Origin: JAYZAP01 sp964645285
Lineage (GTDB): Bacteria > Pseudomonadota > Alphaproteobacteria > JAAXGF01
Reading direction: 5' to 3'
Assembly: GCA_964645285.1 (NCBI GenBank)
Contig: CAZYDR010000135.1
Coordinates: 1 to 9,172, forward strand
Length of the DNA: 9,172 nucleotides
Shown here one piece after another: positions 1-7,245 of this stretch. How positions within the stretch are numbered: position 1 is the first letter of the stretch; the number at the start of each line of letters is the position of its first letter. Under the pieces are notes generated by a model that was given only the letters and a program-made list of their open reading frames with translations, had not been told where the DNA came from and ran no database searches. The position numbers and the translations under genes are program-made.

Positions 1-111
1 GCTCAGATCGTCATCGAAATCTGGCTCAAACAGTACAATCACATTCGCCCACATCAGGCTCTGAACATGCGTCCACCAGTGCCTGAGACTCTATTAGAAA
101 ATGGTACATAA
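1..111 (+). CDS. Insertion-sequence transposase, C-terminal end (partial)
   Basis: The reading frame is open from base 1 and stops at TAA 109-111, so only the last 36 residues are seen. They include YNHIRPHQALNMRPP, the end of the rve (DDE) integrase core found in IS3-type OrfB and related transposases. In that family the core cuts and joins DNA ends during transposition. The DDE residues and the start lie upstream of the window, so whether the element is intact cannot be judged. No right-hand terminal inverted repeat can be assigned without the left end. The coding sequence looks less GC-biased than its neighbours, which fits a mobile origin. IS481-like elements have a similar C-terminus and remain possible. 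Confidence 0.72.
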   Translation, partial: AQIVIEIWLKQYNHIRPHQALNMRPPVPETLLENGT

Positions 112-237
112 AAAGGGGGCTTTACAGGCGAAATTTGAGTATGATCGCCATGGATTTGACGGCTATCCCTGACATGTCGCCTCCTATGGCTTGGCGGGCT
201 CGTGTAGTTTGGCGGGGAGGACTCGAGGAGATTTTCA
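112..237. other. Junction between the IS end and the hydrolase gene
   Basis: This short non-coding stretch probably contains the right end of the insertion sequence, just after the transposase stop, and then the leader of the hydrolase gene. A purine-rich run with five G residues lies at 112-119. A good Shine-Dalgarno sequence, GAGGAG at 225-230, sits seven bases before the ATG at 238. I see no convincing promoter and cannot place the exact end of the element. Confidence 0.4.
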
Positions 238-1050
238 ATGCCCACCCATCGCTGCGACGGCGCAATTCTGAACTACGACCAAACCGGCCAGGGCCCCGAC
301 ATCGTCTGGGTGCCCGGCGGCGACAATGTCGGCACTGACTGGCACTACCAAACCGCGGCCTTCAACGGCGAATTCCGCAGCACCACCCATGACCCGCGCG
401 GCGCCGGGGCGACCGAGGCGCTGGTGCCGCCGCCCTGGTCCATTGCCGACATGGCCGCCGACTGCGCCCAGCTCATCGAGGCGGTCTGCGAGCCGCCGGT
501 CATTCTGGTCGGGCTCTCCATGGGGGCGCTGATCACCGAGCAGGTGGCCGTCGACTATCCCGATCTGCTGCGCTGCGCGGTTGCCATGGGCACCGGCGCG
601 CGTGCCACCGGGTATTTCCGAGACTGGATGGTGGCCGAGGTCGAATACCGCCGCCAGGGCGGGCACCTCACGGGCGACATGGCGGTGGCCCATTATGCGG
701 TGCTGATGTACCCGCCTGAGGCCTTGGCCGACGAGGCCCTATGGCCCGAGATTCGCGACTTCGTCCACGCCAGCTACGGTGAGCGCGACCCCGAAATGCT
801 GGTCGCCCAGTGGCAGGCCTGCATCGACTTCGACGTCTATGACCAGCTGCCCGACTGCTCGGTGCCGATGCACGTCTTCGGCTTCAGTCACGATGTCCAG
901 GCGCCCTGGCCCTATGGCAAGGAGGTCGCCGAGCGTGCCGGGAACGGCCATTTCCACTTCTTCGAGGGCCTCGGCCATCTTTCCCTGGCCGGCCACCGGC
1001 ACGACGAGGTCAATGTCAAGCTCGCCGAGGTCTTCCGGCGCTATTTCTAA
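238..1050 (+). CDS. Alpha/beta hydrolase fold protein
   Basis: A 270-residue protein, the usual size for a single-domain alpha/beta hydrolase. The nucleophile elbow is GLSMG with Ser94. A glycine-rich turn after the first strand (VPGGDN, residues 25-30) could supply the oxyanion hole. HDPRGAG (51-57) is the typical loop before the elbow. The likely acid is Asp219 in GFSHDVQAP, and the base is His247 in GLGHLSL, so the catalytic triad looks complete. A cap of about 75 residues separates the elbow from the acid. There is no signal peptide or membrane segment, so it should be cytoplasmic. GAGGAG lies seven bases before the ATG. Members of this fold include esterases, lactonases and C-C hydrolases, and the substrate cannot be told from sequence. 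The gene stands alone, between an IS end and a converging transporter gene. Confidence 0.9.
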   Translation: MPTHRCDGAILNYDQTGQGPDIVWVPGGDNVGTDWHYQTAAFNGEFRSTTHDPRGAGATEALVPPPWSIADMAADCAQLIEAVCEPPVILVGLSMGALITEQVAVDYPDLLRCAVAMGTGARATGYFRDWMVAEVEYRRQGGHLTGDMAVAHYAVLMYPPEALADEALWPEIRDFVHASYGERDPEMLVAQWQACIDFDVYDQLPDCSVPMHVFGFSHDVQAPWPYGKEVAERAGNGHFHFFEGLGHLSLAGHRHDEVNVKLAEVFRRYF

Positions 1051-1196
1051 CCACGCGCGCCGGCGGGCAGCGGCGCGACCGCGCGGCCGAGACGCCGGGC
1101 AAGCTGCCGCATGCGGGTCTGCGCCGCGTCGCGCTCGACATCGAAGCGGCGGGACGCAGCGCCGGTACAGCTCGGGCCGGTCATCGCGAATCCGGC

Positions 1197-2768
1197 TCAG
1201 GCCCTCTTGAACGCCTTCCAGATCATCGAGCCGTCGGGTAGCAGCGCCGGCACGATGGACTCGCTGAACAGGCCCGCCGTCAGCTCGTGCGTGATGAAGC
1301 GGTAGCTGCCCGATTCCTCCATCAGGTTCTGCATGCGCTTGTACATCCGGTCGCGCTCGGCCGGGTCGCTTTCGACTAGCGCCTTGGCGTGCAGGTCGCC
1401 GAACTCGACGTCGTTGAAGCGCTCCCAGTTCCAGACGCCAACCTGCTGGGGCGTGAACCACATGGTATACCAGCCCGGATCCGGATTGGACGAGAAGCGG
1501 TTGTACATCACCTCGATCGTCTTCCAGTTCTCGCCTTCGGACTCCATGCCCATGGTCCACCACATGCCAGAATCCAAGGACGTGATCTCCATGTTAACCC
1601 CGATTTCGGCCAGGTTGGACTGGATCACCTGGGCCGCCGTCAAGTAGGTCGGCTTGTTGAGCAGGTACATCCCGACGTCGAGGCCGCCGCCGTGGCCGGC
1701 CGCGACCAGAAGATCGCGCGCCTTCTCTTTATCGCCGGCGTAGGGGATCAGCGGCGCGTCGCGGTGGCCGATCAGGCCGGGCGGAACGATGCCCGTGGCG
1801 GGTTCCGCCAAGCCGAAATAGGCCGCCTCGAGAATCTCCTCGACGTTGACCGCCATCTGGATGGCCTTGCGGACGCGGATGTCCTTGAACTTCGGATGGT
1901 CGCCGTTGATACCCATCCAGACGTATTTCAGCGACGGCCTCTCGACCAGTTGCAGGCCCGCCGGCAGTTCTTCGCGCAGGTTCGCCAGCGACGCGACCGC
2001 GATCGTCGAATAATCGAGATCGCCCGAGATGACCGCCAGTTCGGACGCATTCTCGTCGGTGATCGGTCGGACCTCAATGGTGGCGAAGTCCGGCTTCGGT
2101 CCCGCCGTGTAGTCTTCGCGCCGGCGCAATATCGTCTTCTGATTTGGGACCCATTTGGTCAGATCGTAGGGACCCGACCAGGCCGGCATCTCAGTGGTGT
2201 AGCGCTTGCCTTCGAGCGGTTCGACCGCCGCCTTGCACACGATCATGCCGCTGGATACCGGCAGGGTCGTCGTCCACAGCGGCGCATACGCCTCCTTGAG
2301 CACGATGGTGCCGGCGTAGCGTTCGGTAACCTCGACGCGGTCCAGCGCACCCCAGTCCTCGGCGTAGGGCGATTCCATCGCCGGGTCGGCGATGCGCTCG
2401 TAGGAGAACTTAACGTCCTCGGCGGTCATCTCGCCAAAGCCATTGGTCCAGCCGATGCCCGAACGCAGTCCGAACTTGATGTGAGTGTCGTCGACCTGCT
2501 CGATCATGCTGGCCGCGTCGAGCTCCCAGGCCCAGTCGTCGCCCGGAACGTAGCTGATCAGGCCGTGGGTCATGCATTTCAAGATGTCCCATTCCGGGGC
2601 CGACAGGAGGTACGCCGGGTCGAGAATCTGCAAATCAGAGTAGTTGCGCACGCGCAAGGTGTCGCCGGCCGCCTCGACGATGATCGGCCAGCTTGCGCCG
2701 GTCGCCGCCGCCGCCACGGATCCCTGGACAAAGCGTCTGCGGGATATGGGTGGTCCTTGATAGGTCAT
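1197..2768 (-). CDS. ABC transporter substrate-binding protein, family 5, Tat-exported
   Basis: A family 5 (DppA/OppA/NikA-like, SBP_bac_5) extracytoplasmic solute receptor. With the start chosen here it has 523 residues, the normal size. The N-terminus has a twin-arginine motif, SRRRFVQ (residues 9-15), then an alanine-rich hydrophobic stretch ending near EAAGD, so it should be exported folded to the periplasm. Family hallmarks follow: LDPAYL near the start, AEDVKFSYERI, SGPYDLTKW, DIRVRKAIQMAVN and a late AAQVIQSNLAEIGVNMEI segment. I prefer the ATG at 2768 because GAGGGA lies seven bases upstream. An in-frame ATG at 2816 would add 16 residues but has no properly spaced ribosome site and would give a long n-region for a Tat signal. 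The gene is divergent from the matching permease operon and ends tail to tail with the hydrolase gene. The ligand may be a di/oligopeptide, opine, glutathione or another small molecule. Confidence 0.93.
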   Translation of the reverse strand: MTYQGPPISRRRFVQGSVAAAATGASWPIIVEAAGDTLRVRNYSDLQILDPAYLLSAPEWDILKCMTHGLISYVPGDDWAWELDAASMIEQVDDTHIKFGLRSGIGWTNGFGEMTAEDVKFSYERIADPAMESPYAEDWGALDRVEVTERYAGTIVLKEAYAPLWTTTLPVSSGMIVCKAAVEPLEGKRYTTEMPAWSGPYDLTKWVPNQKTILRRREDYTAGPKPDFATIEVRPITDENASELAVISGDLDYSTIAVASLANLREELPAGLQLVERPSLKYVWMGINGDHPKFKDIRVRKAIQMAVNVEEILEAAYFGLAEPATGIVPPGLIGHRDAPLIPYAGDKEKARDLLVAAGHGGGLDVGMYLLNKPTYLTAAQVIQSNLAEIGVNMEITSLDSGMWWTMGMESEGENWKTIEVMYNRFSSNPDPGWYTMWFTPQQVGVWNWERFNDVEFGDLHAKALVESDPAERDRMYKRMQNLMEESGSYRFITHELTAGLFSESIVPALLPDGSMIWKAFKRA

Positions 2769-3091
2769 GGCTTGGTCCCTCTGTGTTGAGAGTGGTTGCC
2801 TCGTTTCATCCGACATTTCCCAGATAAACCCTAAATTCAGGAAAATTGTACTACCGTTTCGCTACCAATAGAATTGCATTTCATCCGTGGGCATTCAAGG
2901 TTATTGGAAATCAACCAGTATGGTTTTGAATCCGACATCATCGCGTTTCGCGCGCCTACGGACGCCGCATCGGTGGACGCCAGTCCGGCCGTACGTCGCC
3001 GGCGGGTTCGAGAGTGATAATCTTTTGACGTTCAGCGGGCAGTCGATCAAAATACCGGGCAACAAGGACGGCTGGTAGAGGTCCCGGAACC
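2769..3091. promoter_or_regulatory. Divergent control region between binding protein and permease operon
   Basis: These 323 bases lie between two divergently read parts of one transporter and should hold both promoters and any shared operator. The part nearest the binding-protein gene is visibly AT-richer than the flanking genes. On the minus strand, TACAAT (2845-2850) is a good -10 hexamer but has no convincing -35 partner. A near-palindrome, CCTAAATTCAGG (2830-2841), lies where the start of that transcript would fall. The 9-mer TTTCATCCG occurs twice in direct orientation (2804-2812 and 2879-2887). A 63-codon open frame from GTG 2887 has no ribosome site and does not look like a gene. No regulator gene lies in the window. 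Confidence 0.5.
3025..3053 (+). promoter_or_regulatory. Candidate sigma-70-type promoter for the permease/ATPase operon
   Basis: TTGACG (3025-3030, five of six consensus bases) is followed after 17 bases by CAAAAT (3048-3053, four of six). Transcription would start near 3060, giving a leader of about 30 bases that carries AGAGGT (3077-3082) before the ATG at 3092. This is a consensus match only. GC-rich alphaproteobacterial promoters are often weak matches, so it may be coincidental. Confidence 0.35.
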
Positions 3092-4036
3092 ATGTGGATT
3101 TATGCGCTGCGGCGTATCGGCCTCGCTGTGTTGATCATCTCGGTCGCCATGGCGCTTTTGTTCGGCATGATCTACTTGGTGCCCGGCGATCCCGCGAGCA
3201 TCGCCCTCGGCCCTCGCGCCTCGCCTGAAATGAAAGAGGCCCTGAAGGTCAAAATGGGGCTGGATCAGCCGTTGCCGCTTCAATTCTTCTACTTCTTCCG
3301 GAACATGCTTCAGGGCGACCTCGGCATCGACGTGTGGAGCAACCGCAGTGTCACCGTGATCGTCTTCGAGCAGTTGCCGTACACCTTGGCGCTGACCTTA
3401 CTGGGGCTCGGCTGGGCGATCTTCATCGGCATTCCCATGGGATGTTATTCGGCGATCCGGCGCAACAGCTTCCTCGACAAGGTGACGGGAATCTTCTCGG
3501 TGAGCGTGATCGCCATTCCGTCCTTCGTCGTCGCCATCTACTCTCTGCTCGTCTTTGCCGTAGCGTTGCGGTGGCTTCCGGCAATCGGGGCCGGAGAACC
3601 GGGCGATCCGGTCGACCAGTTTCGCCACCTTCTTCTCCCCTCCCTTGCTATCGGCCTCGGCTGGGTCGGGTATCTCGCACGTCTGGTCCGGGCGTCGATG
3701 CTCGAGGTGCTAGGTGAGAACTACATCCGCACGGCGCGGGCGTTTGGCCTGCCCGACCACGTCATCGTCTTCCGCTACGCGCTGAACCTCGCGATCCTGC
3801 CTACCGTTACGCTACTCGGCGTCGGCGTCGGCAATCTTCTCTCGGGCGCGGTGTTCGCCGAGATCGTGTTTGCCCGGCCGGGAATCGGCAAGCTGATCTT
3901 TGACGCAGTCATCACCCGCAACTACCCGGTCGTCATGGGATCGGTGCTGGTCACCATTGGCCTTTTCGTCATGGCCACGTTGATCGCCGATCTCTTCATC
4001 GCCTGGCTCGATCCCCGTGTCCGCGCCAGCCTCTGA
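3092..4036 (+). CDS. ABC transporter permease, DppB/OppB/GsiC-like
   Basis: First membrane subunit of the importer, 314 residues as is usual for the DppB family. It begins with a short cytoplasmic end and a first membrane helix (about residues 10-30), then the PGDPA turn typical of the family and a periplasmic segment with MGLDQPLPLQFFYF (55-68). Five further helices follow from about residue 97. The cytoplasmic EAA loop that docks on the ATPases is seen at about 205-225 (GENYIRTARAFGLPD). The protein ends in AWLDPRVRASL, another family hallmark. AGAGGT lies nine bases before the ATG. The next permease gene starts inside its last 20 bases, so the two are translated together. It would form half of the channel for the ligand delivered by the divergently encoded binding protein. 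Confidence 0.95.
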   Translation: MWIYALRRIGLAVLIISVAMALLFGMIYLVPGDPASIALGPRASPEMKEALKVKMGLDQPLPLQFFYFFRNMLQGDLGIDVWSNRSVTVIVFEQLPYTLALTLLGLGWAIFIGIPMGCYSAIRRNSFLDKVTGIFSVSVIAIPSFVVAIYSLLVFAVALRWLPAIGAGEPGDPVDQFRHLLLPSLAIGLGWVGYLARLVRASMLEVLGENYIRTARAFGLPDHVIVFRYALNLAILPTVTLLGVGVGNLLSGAVFAEIVFARPGIGKLIFDAVITRNYPVVMGSVLVTIGLFVMATLIADLFIAWLDPRVRASL

Positions 4037-4916
4037 GCTCGCGCCGGCGGCGGCCGGCGAGGAAGCGCCGGCGGTCCAAAGATGGGCCGGATTGCGGCGC
4101 CTCGTCCGCGATCCGCTGGGCCTGCTCGGTCTTATCCTGGTCGGACTCGTCATCTTCGCCGCGATTTTCGCCGATTGGCTCGCCCCGTACGGCCCAAACA
4201 CGCTCGATGTTCCGTCGCGGCTTCAGGACCCCTCGCTCGCGCACTTATTCGGCACCGACCAGCTCGGTCGTGACGTGTTCTCGCGGGTGCTGATGGGCGG
4301 GCGTATCGCGCTAACCGTGGCCTTTGTGTGCATAACCACCGCTCTCAGCATCGGCCTGGCGCTTGGCCTGCTTGCCGGCTATGGGCCGCGATGGCTCGAC
4401 AATATCCTGCTGCTGCTGTTCGATTCGGTGCGCTCTTTCCCGACGATCATGTTCGCGCTGGCGGTGGTGACGCTGTTCGGGCCCAGCATGGAGACGGTTA
4501 TCATCGTCATCATCGTTATCTCGATCCCGACGTACGCGCGCATCGTTCGCACCCAGGCGCTGTCGCTGAAGAACACCGAGTTCATCCTAGCCGAACGCGC
4601 GCTCGGCGCCGGCATGGTGCGGGTGCTGGGCGTGCACATGTTGCCCAACGTCATCGGGCCGCTGTTCATCCTCGCCAGCATGGACGTACCGGTCGTGGTC
4701 ACGATCGAGGCCGGATTGAGCTTCCTGGGCCTTGGCGTGCGGCCGCCGACGCCGAGCTGGGGCAGCATCATCAACGACGGCTACGCTTTCATCCGCAACA
4801 CGCCGTGGCTGGTGGTGGCCGGGGGTGTGCCGCTTATTATCACCACCCTGGGGTTCACCTTCCTCGGCGAGGCGCTCAGAGACATCTTCGACCCCAAGCT
4901 GCGCAAGGACATCTAA
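4017..4916 (+). CDS. ABC transporter permease, DppC/OppC/GsiD-like
   Basis: Second membrane subunit, 299 residues, normal for DppC. An Ala/Pro-rich cytoplasmic N-terminus leads to RDPLGLLGLILVGLVIFAAI (about 31-50), the OppC_N region with the first helix. HLFGTDQLGRDVFSR (76-90) is a near-invariant family stretch. The EAA loop lies at about 185-205 (KNTEFILAERALGAGM). The end FLGEALRDIFDPKLRK is also standard. The start is GTG at 4017, overlapping the upstream permease gene by 20 bases. I see no strong ribosome site, so translational coupling is likely. It pairs with the DppB-like subunit to form the channel, and its stop is only five bases before the first ATPase gene. Confidence 0.95.
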   Translation: MSAPASELAPAAAGEEAPAVQRWAGLRRLVRDPLGLLGLILVGLVIFAAIFADWLAPYGPNTLDVPSRLQDPSLAHLFGTDQLGRDVFSRVLMGGRIALTVAFVCITTALSIGLALGLLAGYGPRWLDNILLLLFDSVRSFPTIMFALAVVTLFGPSMETVIIVIIVISIPTYARIVRTQALSLKNTEFILAERALGAGMVRVLGVHMLPNVIGPLFILASMDVPVVVTIEAGLSFLGLGVRPPTPSWGSIINDGYAFIRNTPWLVVAGGVPLIITTLGFTFLGEALRDIFDPKLRKDI

Positions 4917-4921
4917 TCGGG

Positions 4922-5896
4922 ATGGAAGCCGTTCTCGCGGTCAAAAACCTGACAATCGACTTCGTGACTCCGCGTGGCAACGTTCACGCGCTGAGGAACG
5001 TGAGCCTCGAAGTCCCGCGCAACCAAATCGTCGGCATCGTCGGCGAAAGCGGCTGCGGCAAGTCGACGCTGATCCTGGCGGCGCTCAACCTTCTCGCCGA
5101 GAACGCGGTGATTAGCGGCGGCGAAGTGACCTACGACGAGCGCAACGTGCTCGCCATGTCGGGGGCCGAGCTCAGGGATATCAGGGGCCGTAAGATCACC
5201 ATGGTCTTTCAGGATCCGATGACCGCGTTGAACCCGGTGCTCTCGATCGGCACGCAGATGACCGACGTCCAATACCGTGAAAAGGGACGCAGAATGGTGG
5301 ACAAGCGCGCGGCGGCGGTCGAGATGTTGCGTCGCGTGGGGATGGCCGACCCGGGCGACCAGCTCGACCGGTTTCCCCACCAGTTCAGCGGCGGCATGCG
5401 CCAGCGCATCGCCATCGCCATGGCGCTGATCACCAACCCCGACCTGTTGATCGCCGACGAGCCGACGACGGCGCTGGATGTGACCCTCGAGGCCCAGATC
5501 ATCCACCTCTTGCGGCAGCTCAAGGCTGGCTTCCTCCAGGGCTCCATCCTGTTCGTCTCGCACCACCTCGGCCTGGTCGCCGAGCTCTGCGACGCGGTGG
5601 TCGTGATGTACGCCGGCGAGGTCGTCGAGCAAGGCACCGTCCATGACGTCTTCCACCGGCCCGCACACCCCTACACGCAGCTTCTCTTGGCATGCGACCC
5701 GGCGCGGATTCTCGACAGTACCCGCACGCTCCCGACCATTCGGGGTGGGGTACCCGACCTCATTCGCATCCCGACCGGATGCGTCTTCGCCCCCCGCTGC
5801 CCCAAGGCGTTCGACACCTGCCGACAGAAGGCGCCGGACACCGAGACCGTGGTTGACGGTCATACCGCCCGCTGCCACCTTCTCGCCAATGACTAA
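4922..5896 (+). CDS. ABC transporter ATP-binding protein, DppD/OppD-like
   Basis: First ATPase subunit, 324 residues. All nucleotide-binding motifs are present: Walker A GESGCGKST (41-49), Q-loop Gln97, signature FSGGMRQR (155-162), Walker B LLIADE (175-180), D-loop ALD (184-186) and switch His214. A C-terminal oligopeptide-transporter extension carries four spaced cysteines (Cys287, Cys293, Cys300, Cys318). In a studied mycobacterial OppD this type of domain binds an iron-sulfur cluster, so the same is plausible here. The ATG at 4922 is five bases after the upstream stop with only a distant AAGGA (4905-4909), so coupling is likely. The frame stays open far upstream over the permease gene, but that part is a shadow frame. 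The subunit drives import by ATP hydrolysis on the cytoplasmic face. Confidence 0.95.
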   Translation: MEAVLAVKNLTIDFVTPRGNVHALRNVSLEVPRNQIVGIVGESGCGKSTLILAALNLLAENAVISGGEVTYDERNVLAMSGAELRDIRGRKITMVFQDPMTALNPVLSIGTQMTDVQYREKGRRMVDKRAAAVEMLRRVGMADPGDQLDRFPHQFSGGMRQRIAIAMALITNPDLLIADEPTTALDVTLEAQIIHLLRQLKAGFLQGSILFVSHHLGLVAELCDAVVVMYAGEVVEQGTVHDVFHRPAHPYTQLLLACDPARILDSTRTLPTIRGGVPDLIRIPTGCVFAPRCPKAFDTCRQKAPDTETVVDGHTARCHLLAND

Positions 5897-6881
5897 GCTC
5901 CTGGAGATCGAGAACCTTCGGGTCCGGTTTCGCGTCGTTGGCGCAATGCGGGCGCTGATCGAAGGCGTACACGATCCCTATATCGACGCGGTCCTTGGCG
6001 TGTCCCTATCGCTTGACGAGGGCACCACCTTCGGCCTGGTGGGCGAGAGCGGATCAGGCAAGACGACGCTGGGGCGCGCCATCGTCGGCTTGGTGCCGGC
6101 AGAGGAGGGAACGGTCCGCTTCAATGGCGCCGATCTCACGGGACTTTCCGATTCGGCCTACAAGCCCTATCGGCGCGACATCGCCATAATGTTTCAGGAC
6201 CCCGTCGCTTCGTTGAGCCCGCGACGGACGGTGCGCGCGCTGGTGACCGAGCCGTTTATCATTCATGGACTGAAGGACCGCGACCTCGATGCCGAGGCCG
6301 GCCGGCTTCTCGGCATGGTCGGGCTCAATGCCGATTTCTTCAGCCGCTATCCACATGAATTGAGTGGCGGCCAGGCGCGGCGAGTGGGCGTCGCTCGGGC
6401 GCTGGCCCTGTCGCCGAAGCTGATCATCGCCGACGAACCCACCGCCGGGCTCGATGTCTCGGTCCAGGGCGAAATTCTCAATCTGATGGGCGAGCTGCAG
6501 GCGGAGCTGGGCCTGAGCTACCTCATCATTACGCACAACCTGCCGATGGTGCGCCACATCTGCGACGAAATGGCGATTATGTACCTCGGGCGCTTCGTTG
6601 AGCAGGGCCGGACCGAGGAAATCTTCGAACACTCGACCCACCCCTATACCAAGGCACTGCTTTCTGCGATTCCCCGACCCGACCCGGATCAGCGGCGCGA
6701 GGTGGTCGAGCTCCAGGGGGAAATTCCCAGCCTCAGGAACCGACCGAGCGGGTGCGAGTTTCATACGCGCTGCAGCTATGCCCAGGATGTCTGCAGTCGC
6801 GAATTTCCGGACGAATCGAGCACCGCGCCCGGCCACAAATTCGTTTGCCATTTTCCGCTCCATCGCATCGCCGAGACCTGA
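5889..6881 (+). CDS. ABC transporter ATP-binding protein, DppF/OppF-like
   Basis: Second ATPase subunit, 330 residues. It has Walker A GESGSGKTT (52-60), Q-loop Gln103, signature LSGGQARR (158-165), Walker B LIIADE (178-183), D-loop GLD (187-189) and switch His216. The C-terminal extension has HPYTKALLSAIPRPDP, typical of DppF and OppF, followed by four spaced cysteines (Cys289, Cys295, Cys302, Cys320), so both ATPases keep the possible cluster-binding pattern. The ATG at 5889 overlaps the end of the first ATPase gene by eight bases, so translation is coupled. The frame is open upstream to 5643, but that stretch reads as out-of-frame sequence of the preceding gene. It would form the ATPase heterodimer with the DppD-like subunit and is the last gene of the operon. 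Confidence 0.95.
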   Translation: MTKLLEIENLRVRFRVVGAMRALIEGVHDPYIDAVLGVSLSLDEGTTFGLVGESGSGKTTLGRAIVGLVPAEEGTVRFNGADLTGLSDSAYKPYRRDIAIMFQDPVASLSPRRTVRALVTEPFIIHGLKDRDLDAEAGRLLGMVGLNADFFSRYPHELSGGQARRVGVARALALSPKLIIADEPTAGLDVSVQGEILNLMGELQAELGLSYLIITHNLPMVRHICDEMAIMYLGRFVEQGRTEEIFEHSTHPYTKALLSAIPRPDPDQRREVVELQGEIPSLRNRPSGCEFHTRCSYAQDVCSREFPDESSTAPGHKFVCHFPLHRIAET

Positions 6882-7119
6882 CCGCCACCCGGCGCTCCGC
6901 GGCGTTCTGTGACAGGTTCGGCCGCGGCGGTCCTGGCACAGGCGTGCGCTACAACGACCGCGCGGCGTTCTATTTCCAGCAATGGTGCTTGGGAGAACTT
7001 GTCGGGGAAATCCTGGCCTATGTGCGGTAATCCGGCTCGTCGCGATCAAGCAGTCTGAGAACGGCAGAGCAATAATCCCCTTAGTCGGAGCACTGGCGCA
7101 GATCGTCTCTTATGCCCAA

Positions 7120-7155
7120 CAAAGCAAAACCGCCGCTTCCAACGAAAGCGGCGGT
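7120..7155 (-). terminator. Rho-independent terminator, minus strand
   Basis: A perfect 10-bp stem pairs ACCGCCGCTT (7129-7138) with AAGCGGCGGT (7146-7155) around a seven-base loop. Read on the minus strand, the stem is followed by TTTGCTTTG, a T-rich tail; on the plus strand it is followed by mixed sequence. It therefore looks like a terminator for minus-strand transcription. No minus-strand gene is present to its right within the gap, so what it once ended is unclear; the tRNA-like 3' end at 7166-7178 is the nearest candidate. Confidence 0.7.
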
Positions 7156-7245
7156 AGGGTCTTGATGGTTGCGGGAGCTCGATGCCACCTATACCGAACT
7201 TGGGCAAAACGTTGATGCGGGGGGAGGATTTGGTCAAGACCCTAC
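7154..7245. repeat. 12-bp perfect inverted repeat enclosing 68 bases
   Basis: GTAGGGTCTTGA (7154-7165) is matched exactly by its reverse complement TCAAGACCCTAC (7234-7245). A 12-bp perfect match at this distance is unlikely by chance in so short a region. The left arm shares its first two bases with the arm of the terminator stem, so on the minus strand a long hairpin would be followed at once by the terminator. It could be a small structured RNA, the ends of a tiny decayed element, or a duplicated and inverted fragment. Confidence 0.5.
7166..7178 (-). other. Possible tRNA 3'-end remnant
   Basis: On the minus strand these bases read GCTCCCGCAACCA, which matches from memory the acceptor 3' strand, discriminator and CCA end of alphaproteobacterial tRNAs such as tRNA-Met. 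The terminator hairpin follows ten bases downstream, as expected after a tRNA gene. The sequence upstream does not fold into a tRNA: no normal T-loop, anticodon arm or matching 5' acceptor strand is seen. If real, it is a fragment left by insertion or by use as an integration site. Thirteen bases alone are weak evidence. Confidence 0.3.

Noticed and set aside
1047..1184. 45-codon minus-strand frame starting 12 bases after the binding-protein stop.
   Set aside because: It has no real ribosome site, is dominated by Arg and Ala codons as expected of GC-rich non-coding DNA, and shows no family motif. It also overlaps the end of the hydrolase gene.
1389..2789. 466-codon plus-strand open frame opposite the binding-protein gene.
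   Set aside because: It is the antisense shadow of a well-supported gene, is rich in Arg, Asp and Val as such shadows are, and has no family motif.
2887..3078. 63-codon GTG frame on the plus strand ahead of the permease gene.
   Set aside because: No ribosome site, composition unlike the neighbouring genes, and it lies across the expected divergent promoters.
4913..5878. 321-codon minus-strand frame opposite the first ATPase gene.
   Set aside because: It is an antisense shadow caused by the GC-rich codon use of the ATPase gene, which has every expected motif.
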